The position numbers and the translations under genes are program-made. This document shows, one piece after another, positions 1-5,092 of a DNA stretch of 5,092 nucleotides (position 1 is the stretch's first letter; the number at the start of each line of letters is the position of its first letter). The stretch is from Pseudomonadota bacterium. GTDB taxonomy: Bacteria; Pseudomonadota; Alphaproteobacteria; Rhizobiales; Rhizobiaceae. The DNA lies in NCBI GenBank assembly GCA_003242525.1, contig QGUU01000230.1, positions 1-5,092 on the forward strand, in the 5' to 3' direction. The notes beneath the pieces were generated by a model, which saw only the letters and a list, made by a program, of their open reading frames with translations, was not told the origin of the DNA and searched no databases.

Positions 1-793
1 TCACTGCGCCCGATGCCATGAGTTCGAGGCACGCTTCCAGCAGGCATTTTTCGGTGAAAGGATCGCCCACCTGCACGGTCGGGCGCTTTTCCTCGATGCT
101 GTCGTCGAATTCTGCGGATGCCATGGTGGCGCCGCCAACGCCGTCGCGCCCGGTCTTGGCGCCAAGGTAAACTACCGGCAGGCCCACACCTTCGGCCTTG
201 GAGTAGAAAATGGCGTCCGTCCTTGCGATGCCGGCGGCAAAGGCATTGACGAGGATGTTGCCGTTGTAGCGGGCATCGAAATTGACCTCGCCTCCCACGG
301 TCGGCACGCCGAAGGAATTGCCGTAGCCGCCTATGCCGGAGACCACGCCCGCTACCAGGTGTCGGGTCTTGGGATGGCCTGGATCGCCGAAGCGCAAGGC
401 GTTCATGGCCGCTACCGGCCGCGCGCCCATGGTGAAGACGTCGCGCAATATGCCGCCCACGCCGGTAGCTGCGCCCTGATATGGTTCGATATAGGATGGA
501 TGGTTGTGGCTCTCCATCTTGAAGACCACGCAGTCGCCGTCGCCGATATCCACCACGCCGGCATTCTCTCCCGGGCCCTGGATCACGACATCGCCCTTGG
601 TAGGCAATGTCCGTAGCCACTTCTTCGACGATTTGTAGGAACAGTGTTCGTTCCACATGGCCGAGAAGATGCCGAGTTCGGTGAAGGTCGGCTCGCGCCC
701 GACCAGTTCCAGGATGCGCTGGTATTCGTCCGGTTTCAGCCCGTGCGCGGCAACGAGTTCCGGCGTGATCGGCACATTGTTGGAAATTGTCAT
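1..793 (-). CDS. purL: Phosphoribosylformylglycinamidine synthase subunit PurL, 5' part (runs off the left edge)
   Basis: PurL is the synthetase subunit of FGAM synthetase. It converts FGAR, ATP and ammonia delivered by PurQ into FGAM in the cytoplasm (purine synthesis step 4). The visible 264 codons begin [10 protein letters not shown] and carry the PurL hallmarks in order: the [10 protein letters not shown] block at about residues 47-56 (His50 matches the conserved active-site histidine), ESHNHPS at 94-100, and the glycine-rich [13 protein letters not shown] at 106-118. The short N-terminus before the WNEHCSYK block shows the small bacterial type that needs separate PurS and PurQ, both encoded upstream here, rather than the fused type of enterobacteria. 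The ATG at 793 gives the expected N-terminus. The ribosome binding site is weak, with GGAA about 13 bases upstream. It is the last of the visible minus-strand series, 108 bp after the membrane protein gene. The C-terminal part lies outside the window. Family assignment is near certain. Confidence 0.97.
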   Translation of the reverse strand, partial: MTISNNVPITPELVAAHGLKPDEYQRILELVGREPTFTELGIFSAMWNEHCSYKSSKKWLRTLPTKGDVVIQGPGENAGVVDIGDGDCVVFKMESHNHPSYIEPYQGAATGVGGILRDVFTMGARPVAAMNALRFGDPGHPKTRHLVAGVVSGIGGYGNSFGVPTVGGEVNFDARYNGNILVNAFAAGIARTDAIFYSKAEGVGLPVVYLGAKTGRDGVGGATMASAEFDDSIEEKRPTVQVGDPFTEKCLLEACLELMASGAV

Positions 794-901
794 CGAAAAG
801 GTCGTTTCCAGCTTCGGTGTCGGCGTCCTATTAGCGTATGGACGGAGCGGTTACAGCCCCTGCAAGCCGGAGAAAGTGACCACAAGCCGAGGTAATGGCC
901 A

Positions 902-1498
902 TCAACTGTGCCGGTTTGTCCACAGCCCGAAGGCGATCACGTAGAGATAGGCGAACAGCTCCAGCGTTTCCTCGGTGCCCAGCAGGCCCCAATGTTCGGC
1001 TGCCTCTGCCGCCACGAGCAGAATGAAGGCCACCCACATCGGCCAGAACCTGTCGAGATGCTTCCGTGAGAGCGTGACGCGCCAGTGCTGTCGTCGCGGC
1101 CATAGAGACACGGCGGCAATAACCAGGGCCAGGCCGACGGTAACGTTCTTCCACATCTGCGTCGGAAAGCAGATTCCGCCTCCATAGACGGCGCTGTCGC
1201 AGCGCGGCGTTTCGCGCACCATTGCGTTGATCAGCAAAAATGCGATTACGATACAGACAGCGCTGACGGGATCGTTGGACCGGGCAGCGCGATAGGCGAA
1301 CACAAGCAGCGATATACCGAGAGCGACCAGTTCCGGCGTCTCCACCACCCCGTTTTCGTCGAAAAGCCTCGCTTCCAGTGCCGGGTAGCGATCAAACCAG
1401 AGCCCGATGAGAAGCGCGATGAAGAAAAGCAGCAAGCCGGCGGCGAGCCAGGGCAGGGCCTTGGGATAGACGATTCGGGTTGTTGGCGCTCCATGCAT
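902..1498 (-). CDS. Uncharacterised six-helix integral membrane protein
   Basis: I do not recognise a named family. The 198-residue protein has about six hydrophobic segments, near residues 15-35, 55-72, 78-96, 118-134, 151-169 and 178-194, so it is probably an inner-membrane protein. Polar residues recur at helix borders: ENGVVE (48-53) before helix 2, RE (95-96) at the end of helix 3, EAAEH (165-169) at the end of helix 5, and EETLEL (176-181) at the start of helix 6. This layout resembles uncharacterised small membrane proteins with paired Glu/His motifs, but that is only an impression. Cys100 and Cys110 lie in one loop and could pair. I chose the ATG at 1498 because the protein then starts shortly before the first helix, with GAAGAA upstream. 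Longer starts (up to 1627) add a low-complexity, non-protein-like stretch and overlap the previous gene. It sits between the lipoprotein gene and purL on the same strand. Real gene: likely. Function: unknown. Confidence 0.8.
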   Translation of the reverse strand: MHGAPTTRIVYPKALPWLAAGLLLFFIALLIGLWFDRYPALEARLFDENGVVETPELVALGISLLVFAYRAARSNDPVSAVCIVIAFLLINAMVRETPRCDSAVYGGGICFPTQMWKNVTVGLALVIAAVSLWPRRQHWRVTLSRKHLDRFWPMWVAFILLVAAEAAEHWGLLGTEETLELFAYLYVIAFGLWTNRHS

Positions 1499-1562
1499 AT
1501 CGTCGTTCTTCAGGCTTGGGCTGCTTCCTTGTGACTCCGGGGGTGTCTTGCAAAGTCCGCGA

Positions 1563-1594
1563 CAAGCCACCATGGGCGGGCCTTGTCTGGCTTG
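1563..1594 (-). repeat. Inverted repeat with 7-bp arms in the lipoprotein / membrane protein spacer
   Basis: CAAGCCA at 1563-1569 and TGGCTTG at 1588-1594 are perfect complements around an 18-base loop. A second pairing, GACAAG (1561-1566) with CTTGTC (1582-1587), shares the left arm, so the two folds exclude each other. No T-run follows on either strand, so it is not a standard intrinsic terminator. It lies in the 110-bp spacer between the two uncharacterised genes. A role in mRNA processing is possible, but chance is also plausible. Confidence 0.3.
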
Positions 1595-1608
1595 CTGAGG
1601 GTTGCCCG

Positions 1609-2025
1609 CTAGCCGGTTGAGGAGCAACTGCCTCCTCCTCCTTGCCAGCGTGCAATGTCGGCGGCGATTCGTCCGGAAAGGGGGCCGTCCATGAGCGGTC
1701 CGAACACCTCCACCCGGCTGGAATTCCCGGTTGCCTGGACCACCAGAAGCGGCCTGCCACCATAATGTTTGGCCGGCACCAGAAGGAAACGTGGCGTGCC
1801 GCCGAAATTGTTCAGCTCATTGGCCATCTGGTACTCTTTGAAAGCCGGGTCTCTGGAAGCGAACCAGCATTTGTGTGCAGCGATCGCGACCTGTTCCATG
1901 GCCCGCAGCGAAGCGCTCTTGCCCCCGCTGCCACCGGAATTGTTGTAGGTCTTCGACTGGCAGCCGGCGAGCGCGAGCATAGAGGCTGCAAAAATGGCAA
2001 TGGCGGCTGCGAAGCGGTTCGTCAT
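1609..2025 (-). CDS. Small putative lipoprotein of unknown function
   Basis: This 138-residue protein has a classic lipoprotein signal: a short basic start (MTNR), a hydrophobic stretch to about residue 20, and the lipobox LALAGC with the lipidated cysteine at position 22. Gln at +2 is not an inner-membrane retention signal, so outer-membrane anchoring by the Lol pathway is predicted. A Gly/Ser/Asn-rich linker (about 28-39) leads to one compact domain of about 95 residues with the segments AHKCWFASRD (50-59), PRFLLVPAK (78-86), RPLLVVQATG (91-100) and VEVFGPL (105-111). Cys53 and Cys134 could form a disulphide in the periplasm. I recognise no named domain and no catalytic motif. The ATG at 2025 has GGTGA four bases upstream, a good if close ribosome binding site. 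It follows purQ after 81 bp without an obvious terminator and precedes the membrane protein gene. Lipoprotein class: confident. Role: unknown. Confidence 0.85.
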   Translation of the reverse strand: MTNRFAAAIAIFAASMLALAGCQSKTYNNSGGSGGKSASLRAMEQVAIAAHKCWFASRDPAFKEYQMANELNNFGGTPRFLLVPAKHYGGRPLLVVQATGNSSRVEVFGPLMDGPLSGRIAADIARWQGGGGSCSSTG

Positions 2026-2106
2026 GCGGTCACCGGGCCGATTCGATTGTGATTGGCGGTAAGGGTTTCAGACTTTTTGGAGGTACGCCAGCGCCGAAAG
2101 GACAGG

Positions 2107-2775
2107 TCAGGCCGCCATCCCAAGGACACTCTCGAACAGGAGGCGGCCGTCCGTGCCGCCATGCGCAGCCTCAATCAGGTTTTCCGGGTGCGGCATGAGG
2201 CCGAGCACATTGCCCCTGTCGTTGATGATCCCGGCAATGTCGTTGATCGAGCCGTTTGGATTGGTGCCTTCTGCGTAGCGAAACACCACCTGGCCTTCGC
2301 CCTCGATGCGTGCCAAGGTTTCCGCATCTGCAAAATAATTGCCGTCGTGATGCGCTACTGGGCAACGGATAATCTGGTGCTGCCGGTAGCCGCGCGTGAA
2401 TGCCGTGTTGGCGTTGGCTACCTGGAGCTTGATCTCGCGGCAGACGAACCTGAGCGAGGCATTGCGCATCAGAACGCCCGGCAGCATACCCGCCTCGAGC
2501 AGGATCTGGAAACCGTTGCACACGCCCAGCACCATTACGCCCTGCGCTGCCTTCTCTGCCACCGCCCGCATCACCGGCGAGCGCGCGGCGATCGCCCCGC
2601 AGCGCAGATAGTCGCCGAATGAGAAACCTCCCGGAATGGCGATCAGGTCGACGTCGGGAATTTCCGTGTCCGTCTGCCAGACCGTTACAGGGGGCTGGCC
2701 GGAGATCTTGGTCAGCGCCGCGATCATGTCACGGTCGCGATTGAGGCCGGGGAGCAGGACGACAGCGGATTTCAT
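2107..2775 (-). CDS. purQ: Phosphoribosylformylglycinamidine synthase subunit PurQ (glutaminase)
   Basis: PurQ is the class I glutamine amidotransferase subunit of FGAM synthetase. It hydrolyses glutamine and passes ammonia to PurL in a complex bridged by PurS. The 222-residue protein shows the whole family pattern: [14 protein letters not shown] near the N-terminus, the oxyanion-strand region [16 protein letters not shown] (48-63), the nucleophile elbow GVCNGFQ with Cys86, the PurQ-specific [12 protein letters not shown] (139-150), TNPNGS (171-176), and MPHPEN with His196 and Glu198 completing the Cys-His-Glu triad. All catalytic residues are present and the length is normal. The ATG at 2775 gives the usual start just before the first beta strand. 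A longer reading to 2817 would translate through the intergenic hairpin and adds no family sequence. The ribosome binding site is weak (GCGAG). It lies 59 bp after purS. Function is essentially certain by family. Confidence 0.97.
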   Translation of the reverse strand: MKSAVVLLPGLNRDRDMIAALTKISGQPPVTVWQTDTEIPDVDLIAIPGGFSFGDYLRCGAIAARSPVMRAVAEKAAQGVMVLGVCNGFQILLEAGMLPGVLMRNASLRFVCREIKLQVANANTAFTRGYRQHQIIRCPVAHHDGNYFADAETLARIEGEGQVVFRYAEGTNPNGSINDIAGIINDRGNVLGLMPHPENLIEAAHGGTDGRLLFESVLGMAA

Positions 2776-2805
2776 TTCGGCTCGCAGGGGTTCCGGGGCT
2801 CCGGC

Positions 2806-2834
2806 GGCTTGGCGCATTGTGCCGGCGCCCAGCC
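2806..2834 (-). promoter_or_regulatory. Hairpin between purS and purQ
   Basis: Immediately after the purS TAA, the transcript reads GGCTGGGCGC, a nine-base loop, then GCGCCAAGCC. This forms a 10-bp stem with a single G-A mismatch. No U-run follows, so it is not a canonical intrinsic terminator. It ends about 30 bases before the purQ ATG and does not cover the start. Such structures often mark mRNA processing or 3'-end protection points inside operons. That role is inferred; the pairing itself is seen. Confidence 0.5.
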
Positions 2835-3077
2835 TTAGCTAATGGCGACGCTATAGTTCTCTATGACCGTATTCGCCAACAGCTTTTCGCACATGGCCTC
2901 AAGGTCCGTCTGGGCCTTTTGCCTGTCGTCGCCGGCGATCTCGATGTCGAATACTTTCCCTTGCCGAACCGAGCTGACGCCTTCGAAGCCAAGACCGGCC
3001 AGGGCATGTTCAATGGCCTTGCCTTGCGGGTCCAGTACGCCGTTCTTCAGGGTAACGGTGACACGGGCCTTGATCAC
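2835..3077 (-). CDS. purS: Phosphoribosylformylglycinamidine synthase subunit PurS
   Basis: PurS is the small structural subunit of FGAM synthetase. It forms dimers that hold PurQ onto PurL, and it has no catalytic site of its own. The 80-residue product has the normal length and pattern: [22 protein letters not shown] at the start (the PurS beta strand and LDPQG turn), then [15 protein letters not shown], and a C-terminal [19 protein letters not shown] close to the family consensus. The start codon is GTG (minus-strand reading of CAC at 3075-3077). It is supported by the exact family N-terminus and by GAGGA nine bases upstream. The gene begins 12 bp after the purC stop, so the two are almost certainly co-transcribed and probably translationally coupled. 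A hairpin follows its stop codon before purQ. Assignment is certain by family. Confidence 0.97.
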   Translation of the reverse strand: MIKARVTVTLKNGVLDPQGKAIEHALAGLGFEGVSSVRQGKVFDIEIAGDDRQKAQTDLEAMCEKLLANTVIENYSVAIS

Positions 3078-3086
3078 GTCCTTAGG

Positions 3087-3091
3087 TCCTC
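3087..3091 (-). promoter_or_regulatory. purS ribosome binding site overlapping the purC stop codon
   Basis: On the minus strand, GAGGA overlaps the purC TGA stop (TGAGGA) and sits nine bases before the purS GTG. A second AAGGA lies too close to the GTG to be useful. This arrangement decides the GTG start and suggests that ribosomes ending purC help to start purS. Confidence 0.7.
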
Positions 3092-3881
3092 AATGTTTGG
3101 TCGGCTTGGGGTCGCTGGTGGCTACCAGTACCGGCCCGATCGGGCGTGGCGGCTCGTTCTCGTTCATGATGCCGAGGCGGCGGGCAACTTCCTGATAGGC
3201 TTCGACCAGCCCGCCCATGTCACGGCGGAAACGATCCTTGTCGAGCTTGTCCTGGGTGGCAATGTCCCAGAGGCGGCAGGAGTCTGGCGAGATCTCGTCT
3301 GCAACGACGATTCGCATCATGTCTCCTTCGTAGAGGCGGCCGCATTCCATCTTGAAATCGACAAGCTGTATGCCGACACCGAGAAACAGGCCGGACAGAA
3401 AATCGTTGACGCGAATGGCCAGTGCCATGATGTCGTCGATCTCCTGCGGCGATGCCCAGCCAAAGGCGGTGATGTGCTCTTCCGACACCATGGGATCGTC
3501 TAGCGCATCGGCCTTGTAGTAGAACTCGATGATCGAACGCGGCAGCACCGTGCCTTCCTCGATGCCGAGACGCTTTGCCAGCGAGCCGGCCGCGACGTTG
3601 CGCACCACGACTTCCAGCGGAATGATCTCGACTTCCTTGATCAGCTGCTCGCGCATGTTGAGCCGCCGGATGAAGTGGGTCGGTATGCCCATCCGGTTCA
3701 GATGATTGAAAATGTGTTCGGAAATGCGGTTGTTGAGCACGCCCTTTCCGTCCACGATCTCGTGCTTCTTCTTGTTGAAGGCGGTGGCGTCGTCCTTGAA
3801 GAACTGGATCAGCGTTCCCGGCTCCGGCCCTTCGTAAAGGATCTTGGCCTTGCCTTCATAGATGCGGCGGCGTGACTTCAT
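3090..3881 (-). CDS. purC: SAICAR synthase (phosphoribosylaminoimidazole-succinocarboxamide synthase)
   Basis: PurC joins aspartate to CAIR using ATP, giving SAICAR, in the cytoplasmic purine pathway. The 263-residue protein begins [18 protein letters not shown], the glycine-rich ATP-binding start of the family. It then shows [10 protein letters not shown] (27-36), [10 protein letters not shown] (45-54), [15 protein letters not shown] (86-100, fitting the first SAICAR synthase signature), [12 protein letters not shown] (119-130), [10 protein letters not shown] (173-182, second signature) and [12 protein letters not shown] (195-206). All of the core is intact. The last ten or so residues ([10 protein letters not shown]) look like a short, charged extension beyond the usual C-terminus. 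The ATG at 3881 is the only start fitting the family. The same frame stays open upstream to 4586, but that stretch is antisense to other genes and not protein-like. GAGA lies upstream as a modest ribosome binding site. This is the first gene of the minus-strand series and is divergent from the zeta-subunit gene. Confidence 0.97.
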   Translation of the reverse strand: MKSRRRIYEGKAKILYEGPEPGTLIQFFKDDATAFNKKKHEIVDGKGVLNNRISEHIFNHLNRMGIPTHFIRRLNMREQLIKEVEIIPLEVVVRNVAAGSLAKRLGIEEGTVLPRSIIEFYYKADALDDPMVSEEHITAFGWASPQEIDDIMALAIRVNDFLSGLFLGVGIQLVDFKMECGRLYEGDMMRIVVADEISPDSCRLWDIATQDKLDKDRFRRDMGGLVEAYQEVARRLGIMNENEPPRPIGPVLVATSDPKPTKH

Positions 3882-3963
3882 GGGATTTTCTCTGGTTGGG
3901 AGGGAAGGCGACGGCGACCGGTCCCTTTTCTGCGGCCAGCAGCCGCCATGGATCTCGAAGCGG

Positions 3964-3992
3964 TCTCTAGCGCAAACCAGCCCTTTGCTCAA
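3964..3992 (-). promoter_or_regulatory. Candidate purC promoter
   Basis: On the minus strand, TTGAGC (3987-3992) and TAGAGA (3964-3969) are separated by exactly 17 bases. The match to the sigma-70 boxes is moderate, 4 of 6 and 3 of 6. Transcription would start near 3957, leaving a leader of about 75 bases before the purC ATG. The -35 box lies inside the 15-bp palindrome, which would suit repression. This is an inference from position and spacing only. Confidence 0.35.
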
Positions 3993-3999
3993 TGAGCAA
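3985..3999. repeat. Perfect 15-bp palindrome upstream of purC (possible operator)
   Basis: TTGCTCA-A-TGAGCAA has perfect 7-bp arms around one central base, the form of a binding site for a dimeric regulator. It is bracketed by the direct repeat ACCAGCC at 3976-3982 and 4001-4007. The left arm can also pair with GCAAA at 3972-3976 (GCAAA, seven bases, TTTGC), so a transcript could adopt two mutually exclusive folds. It lies in the 260-bp divergent region between purC and the zeta-subunit gene. No regulator is identified. Confidence 0.5.
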
Positions 4000-4128
4000 T
4001 ACCAGCCATCAACCAATTTGGACCCGAAATGCCGCAGCGAGGCATAGGGCTTCTGATATTGACCCCGGGCCCAGCTTTTGTTTTCTGCTGTGAAACCACA
4101 TATTCGCAGGCCATCCCCGTTTTCCATC

Positions 4129-4134
4129 GGAGAG
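4129..4134 (+). promoter_or_regulatory. Ribosome binding site of the zeta-subunit gene
   Basis: GGAGAG ends seven bases before the ATG at 4142. It is a good Shine-Dalgarno match and fixes the start. The promoter is less clear: TTGACC at about 4064-4069 is a good -35 box but has no convincing -10 partner at normal spacing. TATTCG near 4101 is another weak -10 candidate. Confidence 0.7.
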
Positions 4135-4141
4135 AATAACC

Positions 4142-4465
4142 ATGACCAGCATGAAGGACCGCCAGGAAGGGTTCGAGCGCAAGTTTGCTCTTGACGAAGA
4201 GCAGAAATTCCGCGCGACAGCCCGCCGCAACAAGGCCCTTGGCCTTTGGGCGGCGGAAAAACTCGGCAAGACGGGCGAGGATGCGGAGGCCTACGCCAAG
4301 GAAGTCGTTGTTTCCGACCTCCAGGAGGCCGGCGACCACGACGTGCTGCGGAAAATTCTGGCCGATTTTCAGGCCGCCGGCGTGCAGCAATCGGAGCATC
4401 AGATCCGTCGTACAATGGATGAGTTGATGGTCGAGGCGATGCAGTATGTGAAAGACGCCGGCTGA
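4142..4465 (+). CDS. DUF1476 family protein, F1-ATPase inhibitor subunit zeta
   Basis: The 107-residue, highly charged and mostly helical protein matches the DUF1476 family, whose Paracoccus denitrificans member is the zeta subunit that binds F1-ATPase and blocks ATP hydrolysis. Seen in sequence: the N-terminal segment [25 protein letters not shown] in family register (the part known to inhibit in Paracoccus), then the signature [19 protein letters not shown] (27-45), [22 protein letters not shown] (51-72) and a C-terminal helix with [13 protein letters not shown] (91-103). The length is normal, and there is no signal peptide or membrane helix, so it is cytoplasmic and would act at the membrane-bound ATP synthase. 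It is transcribed away from purC with its own ribosome binding site, and a strong terminator follows, so it is probably monocistronic. Family assignment is firm. How strongly this member inhibits cannot be read from sequence, and published work suggests rhizobial members may inhibit more weakly than that of Paracoccus. Confidence 0.92.
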   Translation: MTSMKDRQEGFERKFALDEEQKFRATARRNKALGLWAAEKLGKTGEDAEAYAKEVVVSDLQEAGDHDVLRKILADFQAAGVQQSEHQIRRTMDELMVEAMQYVKDAG

Positions 4466-4489
4466 CTTCGGCTTCTTCTGGACCAATTG

Positions 4490-4520
4490 ACCGCCCGAAT
4501 GTCTCGGGCGGTTTTTCTTT
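4490..4520 (+). terminator. Rho-independent terminator of the zeta-subunit gene
   Basis: ACCGCCCGA (4490-4498) pairs perfectly with TCGGGCGGT (4504-4512) around a five-base loop, and TTTTTCTTT follows. It is a textbook intrinsic terminator, 25 bases after the zeta-subunit stop codon. It should separate that gene from the downstream aldolase. Confidence 0.93.
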
Positions 4521-4523
4521 GCT

Positions 4524-4551
4524 TTCCAGCTGTTTCCGACCGAAACTGGAA
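4524..4551 (+). promoter_or_regulatory. Bulged hairpin or dyad in the aldolase leader
   Basis: TTCCA (4524-4528) pairs with TGGAA (4547-4551), and GTTTC (4532-4536) pairs with GAAAC (4542-4546). This gives a 10-bp stem with a three-base bulge and a five-base loop. GAAAC recurs once more at 4554-4558. The dyad lies between the terminator and the aldolase ribosome binding site, so it could be an operator or a leader structure. The function is not established. Confidence 0.35.
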
Positions 4552-4558
4552 TCGAAAC

Positions 4559-4564
4559 AGGAGG
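4559..4564 (+). promoter_or_regulatory. Strong ribosome binding site of the aldolase gene
   Basis: AGGAGG is a perfect Shine-Dalgarno core, six bases before the ATG at 4571. It fixes that start and predicts efficient translation. Confidence 0.85.
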
Positions 4565-4570
4565 AGCACC

Positions 4571-5092
4571 ATGTCGCTGAGAGCACGTCTGGATGCCGGT
4601 GAGACCTTGTTTACGGCCTGGTCGGGTGTGCCCGACGCGCTCACCGTCGAGATTGTCGCCAGGCAGGGTTTCGACTGCGTGACCCTGGACATGCAGCATG
4701 GCGGCCACAATGAAGACAGCGTCTTACGCGGGCTCGCACCTGTTTTGGCGGTAGGCAAGCCGGCCCTGGTGCGAATCCCGGTCGGCCGCTTCGACATGGC
4801 AAGCCGTGCGCTCGATTTTGGCGCCGAAGCCGTGATCGCCCCGATGATCAATTCGGTGGCGGATGCCAGGGCTTTTGCCGAATCGATGAAATATCCGCCG
4901 GTCGGCGGCCGCTCATGGGGCCCGACCTACGCCTTCCCGCGTCATGGAAAGGGTGACTTTGCAGAATGGCTGCACGAGAGCAACCAGCGGACCATGGCCT
5001 TTGCCATGATCGAGACACGAGCGGCGCTGGCCGCTTTGGACGGCATCCTCGATACACCCGGCATTGACTGCTTCTTTCCCGGCCCTTCGGAC
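4571..5092 (+). CDS. HpcH/HpaI aldolase / citrate lyase family protein, 5' part (runs off the right edge)
   Basis: The visible 174 codons encode the start of a metal-dependent (class II) pyruvate aldolase of the HpcH/HpaI family, which cleaves or forms 4-hydroxy-2-oxoacids such as 4-hydroxy-2-oxoheptanedioate. Seen in order: [31 protein letters not shown], with the catalytic-type histidine at 43; ALVRIP, with the substrate-binding Arg68; [13 protein letters not shown] (83-95); a substrate-loop variant GGRSWGP (112-118); MIETRAAL, with the expected metal ligand Glu148; and FPGPSD, where Asp174, the second metal ligand, is the last codon in the window. All key residues seen so far are present, so the protein is probably active. 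The ATG at 4571 follows a perfect AGGAGG. The gene lies after the zeta-subunit terminator, so it is probably a separate unit. The substrate cannot be told from sequence: related enzymes act in aromatic, sugar-acid or other catabolism. The C-terminus is outside the window. Confidence 0.92.
   Translation, partial: MSLRARLDAGETLFTAWSGVPDALTVEIVARQGFDCVTLDMQHGGHNEDSVLRGLAPVLAVGKPALVRIPVGRFDMASRALDFGAEAVIAPMINSVADARAFAESMKYPPVGGRSWGPTYAFPRHGKGDFAEWLHESNQRTMAFAMIETRAALAALDGILDTPGIDCFFPGPSD

Noticed and set aside
1499..1627. Longer N-terminus for the membrane protein, starting at 1627 or 1573
   Set aside because: It would overlap the lipoprotein gene's 3' end and add a Pro/Gln/Ser-rich stretch with no clear ribosome binding site. 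The start at 1498 is better placed before the first helix.
2053..2622. Plus-strand open frame of 189 codons opposite purQ
   Set aside because: purQ is certain on the other strand with all motifs. The antisense product resembles no family and has no sensible start signal.
2776..2817. Upstream purQ start at 2817
   Set aside because: It would place the start codon in the intergenic hairpin and add 14 residues absent from the PurQ family.
2817..3503. Plus-strand open frame of 228 codons opposite purS and purC
   Set aside because: Both opposite genes are certain. The frame spans their junction and is explained by codon bias.
4029..4045. Small inverted repeat ATGCC, seven bases, GGCAT in the divergent region
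   Set aside because: Five-bp arms are short enough to be chance in a GC-rich region. It has no T-run and no clear relation to a promoter.
4519..4547. Possible aldolase promoter TTGCTT, 17 bases, GAAACT
   Set aside because: Each box matches only 3 of 6 positions, and transcription would start so close to the ribosome binding site that it would probably be cut short.
3882..4586. Long in-frame upstream extension of purC on the minus strand
   Set aside because: It is antisense to the zeta-subunit gene and its terminator and is not protein-like. The purC family N-terminus begins exactly at 3881, so the extension is an open-frame artefact of high G+C.
3989..4708. Large minus-strand open frame opposite the zeta-subunit and aldolase genes
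   Set aside because: It crosses a strong terminator and two well-supported plus-strand genes, has no ribosome binding site, and its composition looks like a complementary-strand shadow.

Overview
This window looks like ordinary chromosomal DNA from an alphaproteobacterium, most likely of the order Hyphomicrobiales (a Mesorhizobium- or Phyllobacteriaceae-like organism). The evidence is high G+C, a rhizobial purC-purS-purQ-(insert)-purL order, and a divergent gene for the DUF1476 / F1-ATPase zeta subunit, a family typical of alphaproteobacteria. The taxonomic call is inferred from protein character and gene order; no database search was run.

The left three quarters (positions 1 to 3881) are read on the minus strand as one head-to-tail series: purC, purS, purQ, a small lipoprotein gene, a six-helix membrane protein gene, then the 5' part of purL, which runs off the left edge. 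PurS, PurQ and small-type PurL together form FGAM synthetase (step 4 of purine synthesis), and PurC makes SAICAR in a later step. The lipoprotein and membrane protein genes have no visible link to purines, yet they lie inside the cluster in the same direction. purC and purS are tightly coupled: the purC stop codon overlaps the purS ribosome binding site, and purS starts with GTG. A 10-bp hairpin with one mismatch follows the purS stop codon.

Positions 3882 to 4141 are a 260-bp divergent intergenic region that must hold the start signals for purC (leftward) and for the zeta-subunit gene (rightward). It contains a perfect 15-bp palindrome bracketed by a 7-bp direct repeat. The palindrome overlaps the -35 box of a plausible purC promoter.

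The right part is read on the plus strand: the zeta-subunit gene (4142 to 4465), a clear rho-independent terminator, a short leader with an imperfect hairpin, and the 5' part of an HpcH/HpaI-family aldolase gene that runs off the right edge. No tRNA, rRNA, mobile element or CRISPR array was seen. I found no convincing new biological system. The items most worth a second look are the two uncharacterised envelope genes inside the pur cluster and the palindrome upstream of purC.
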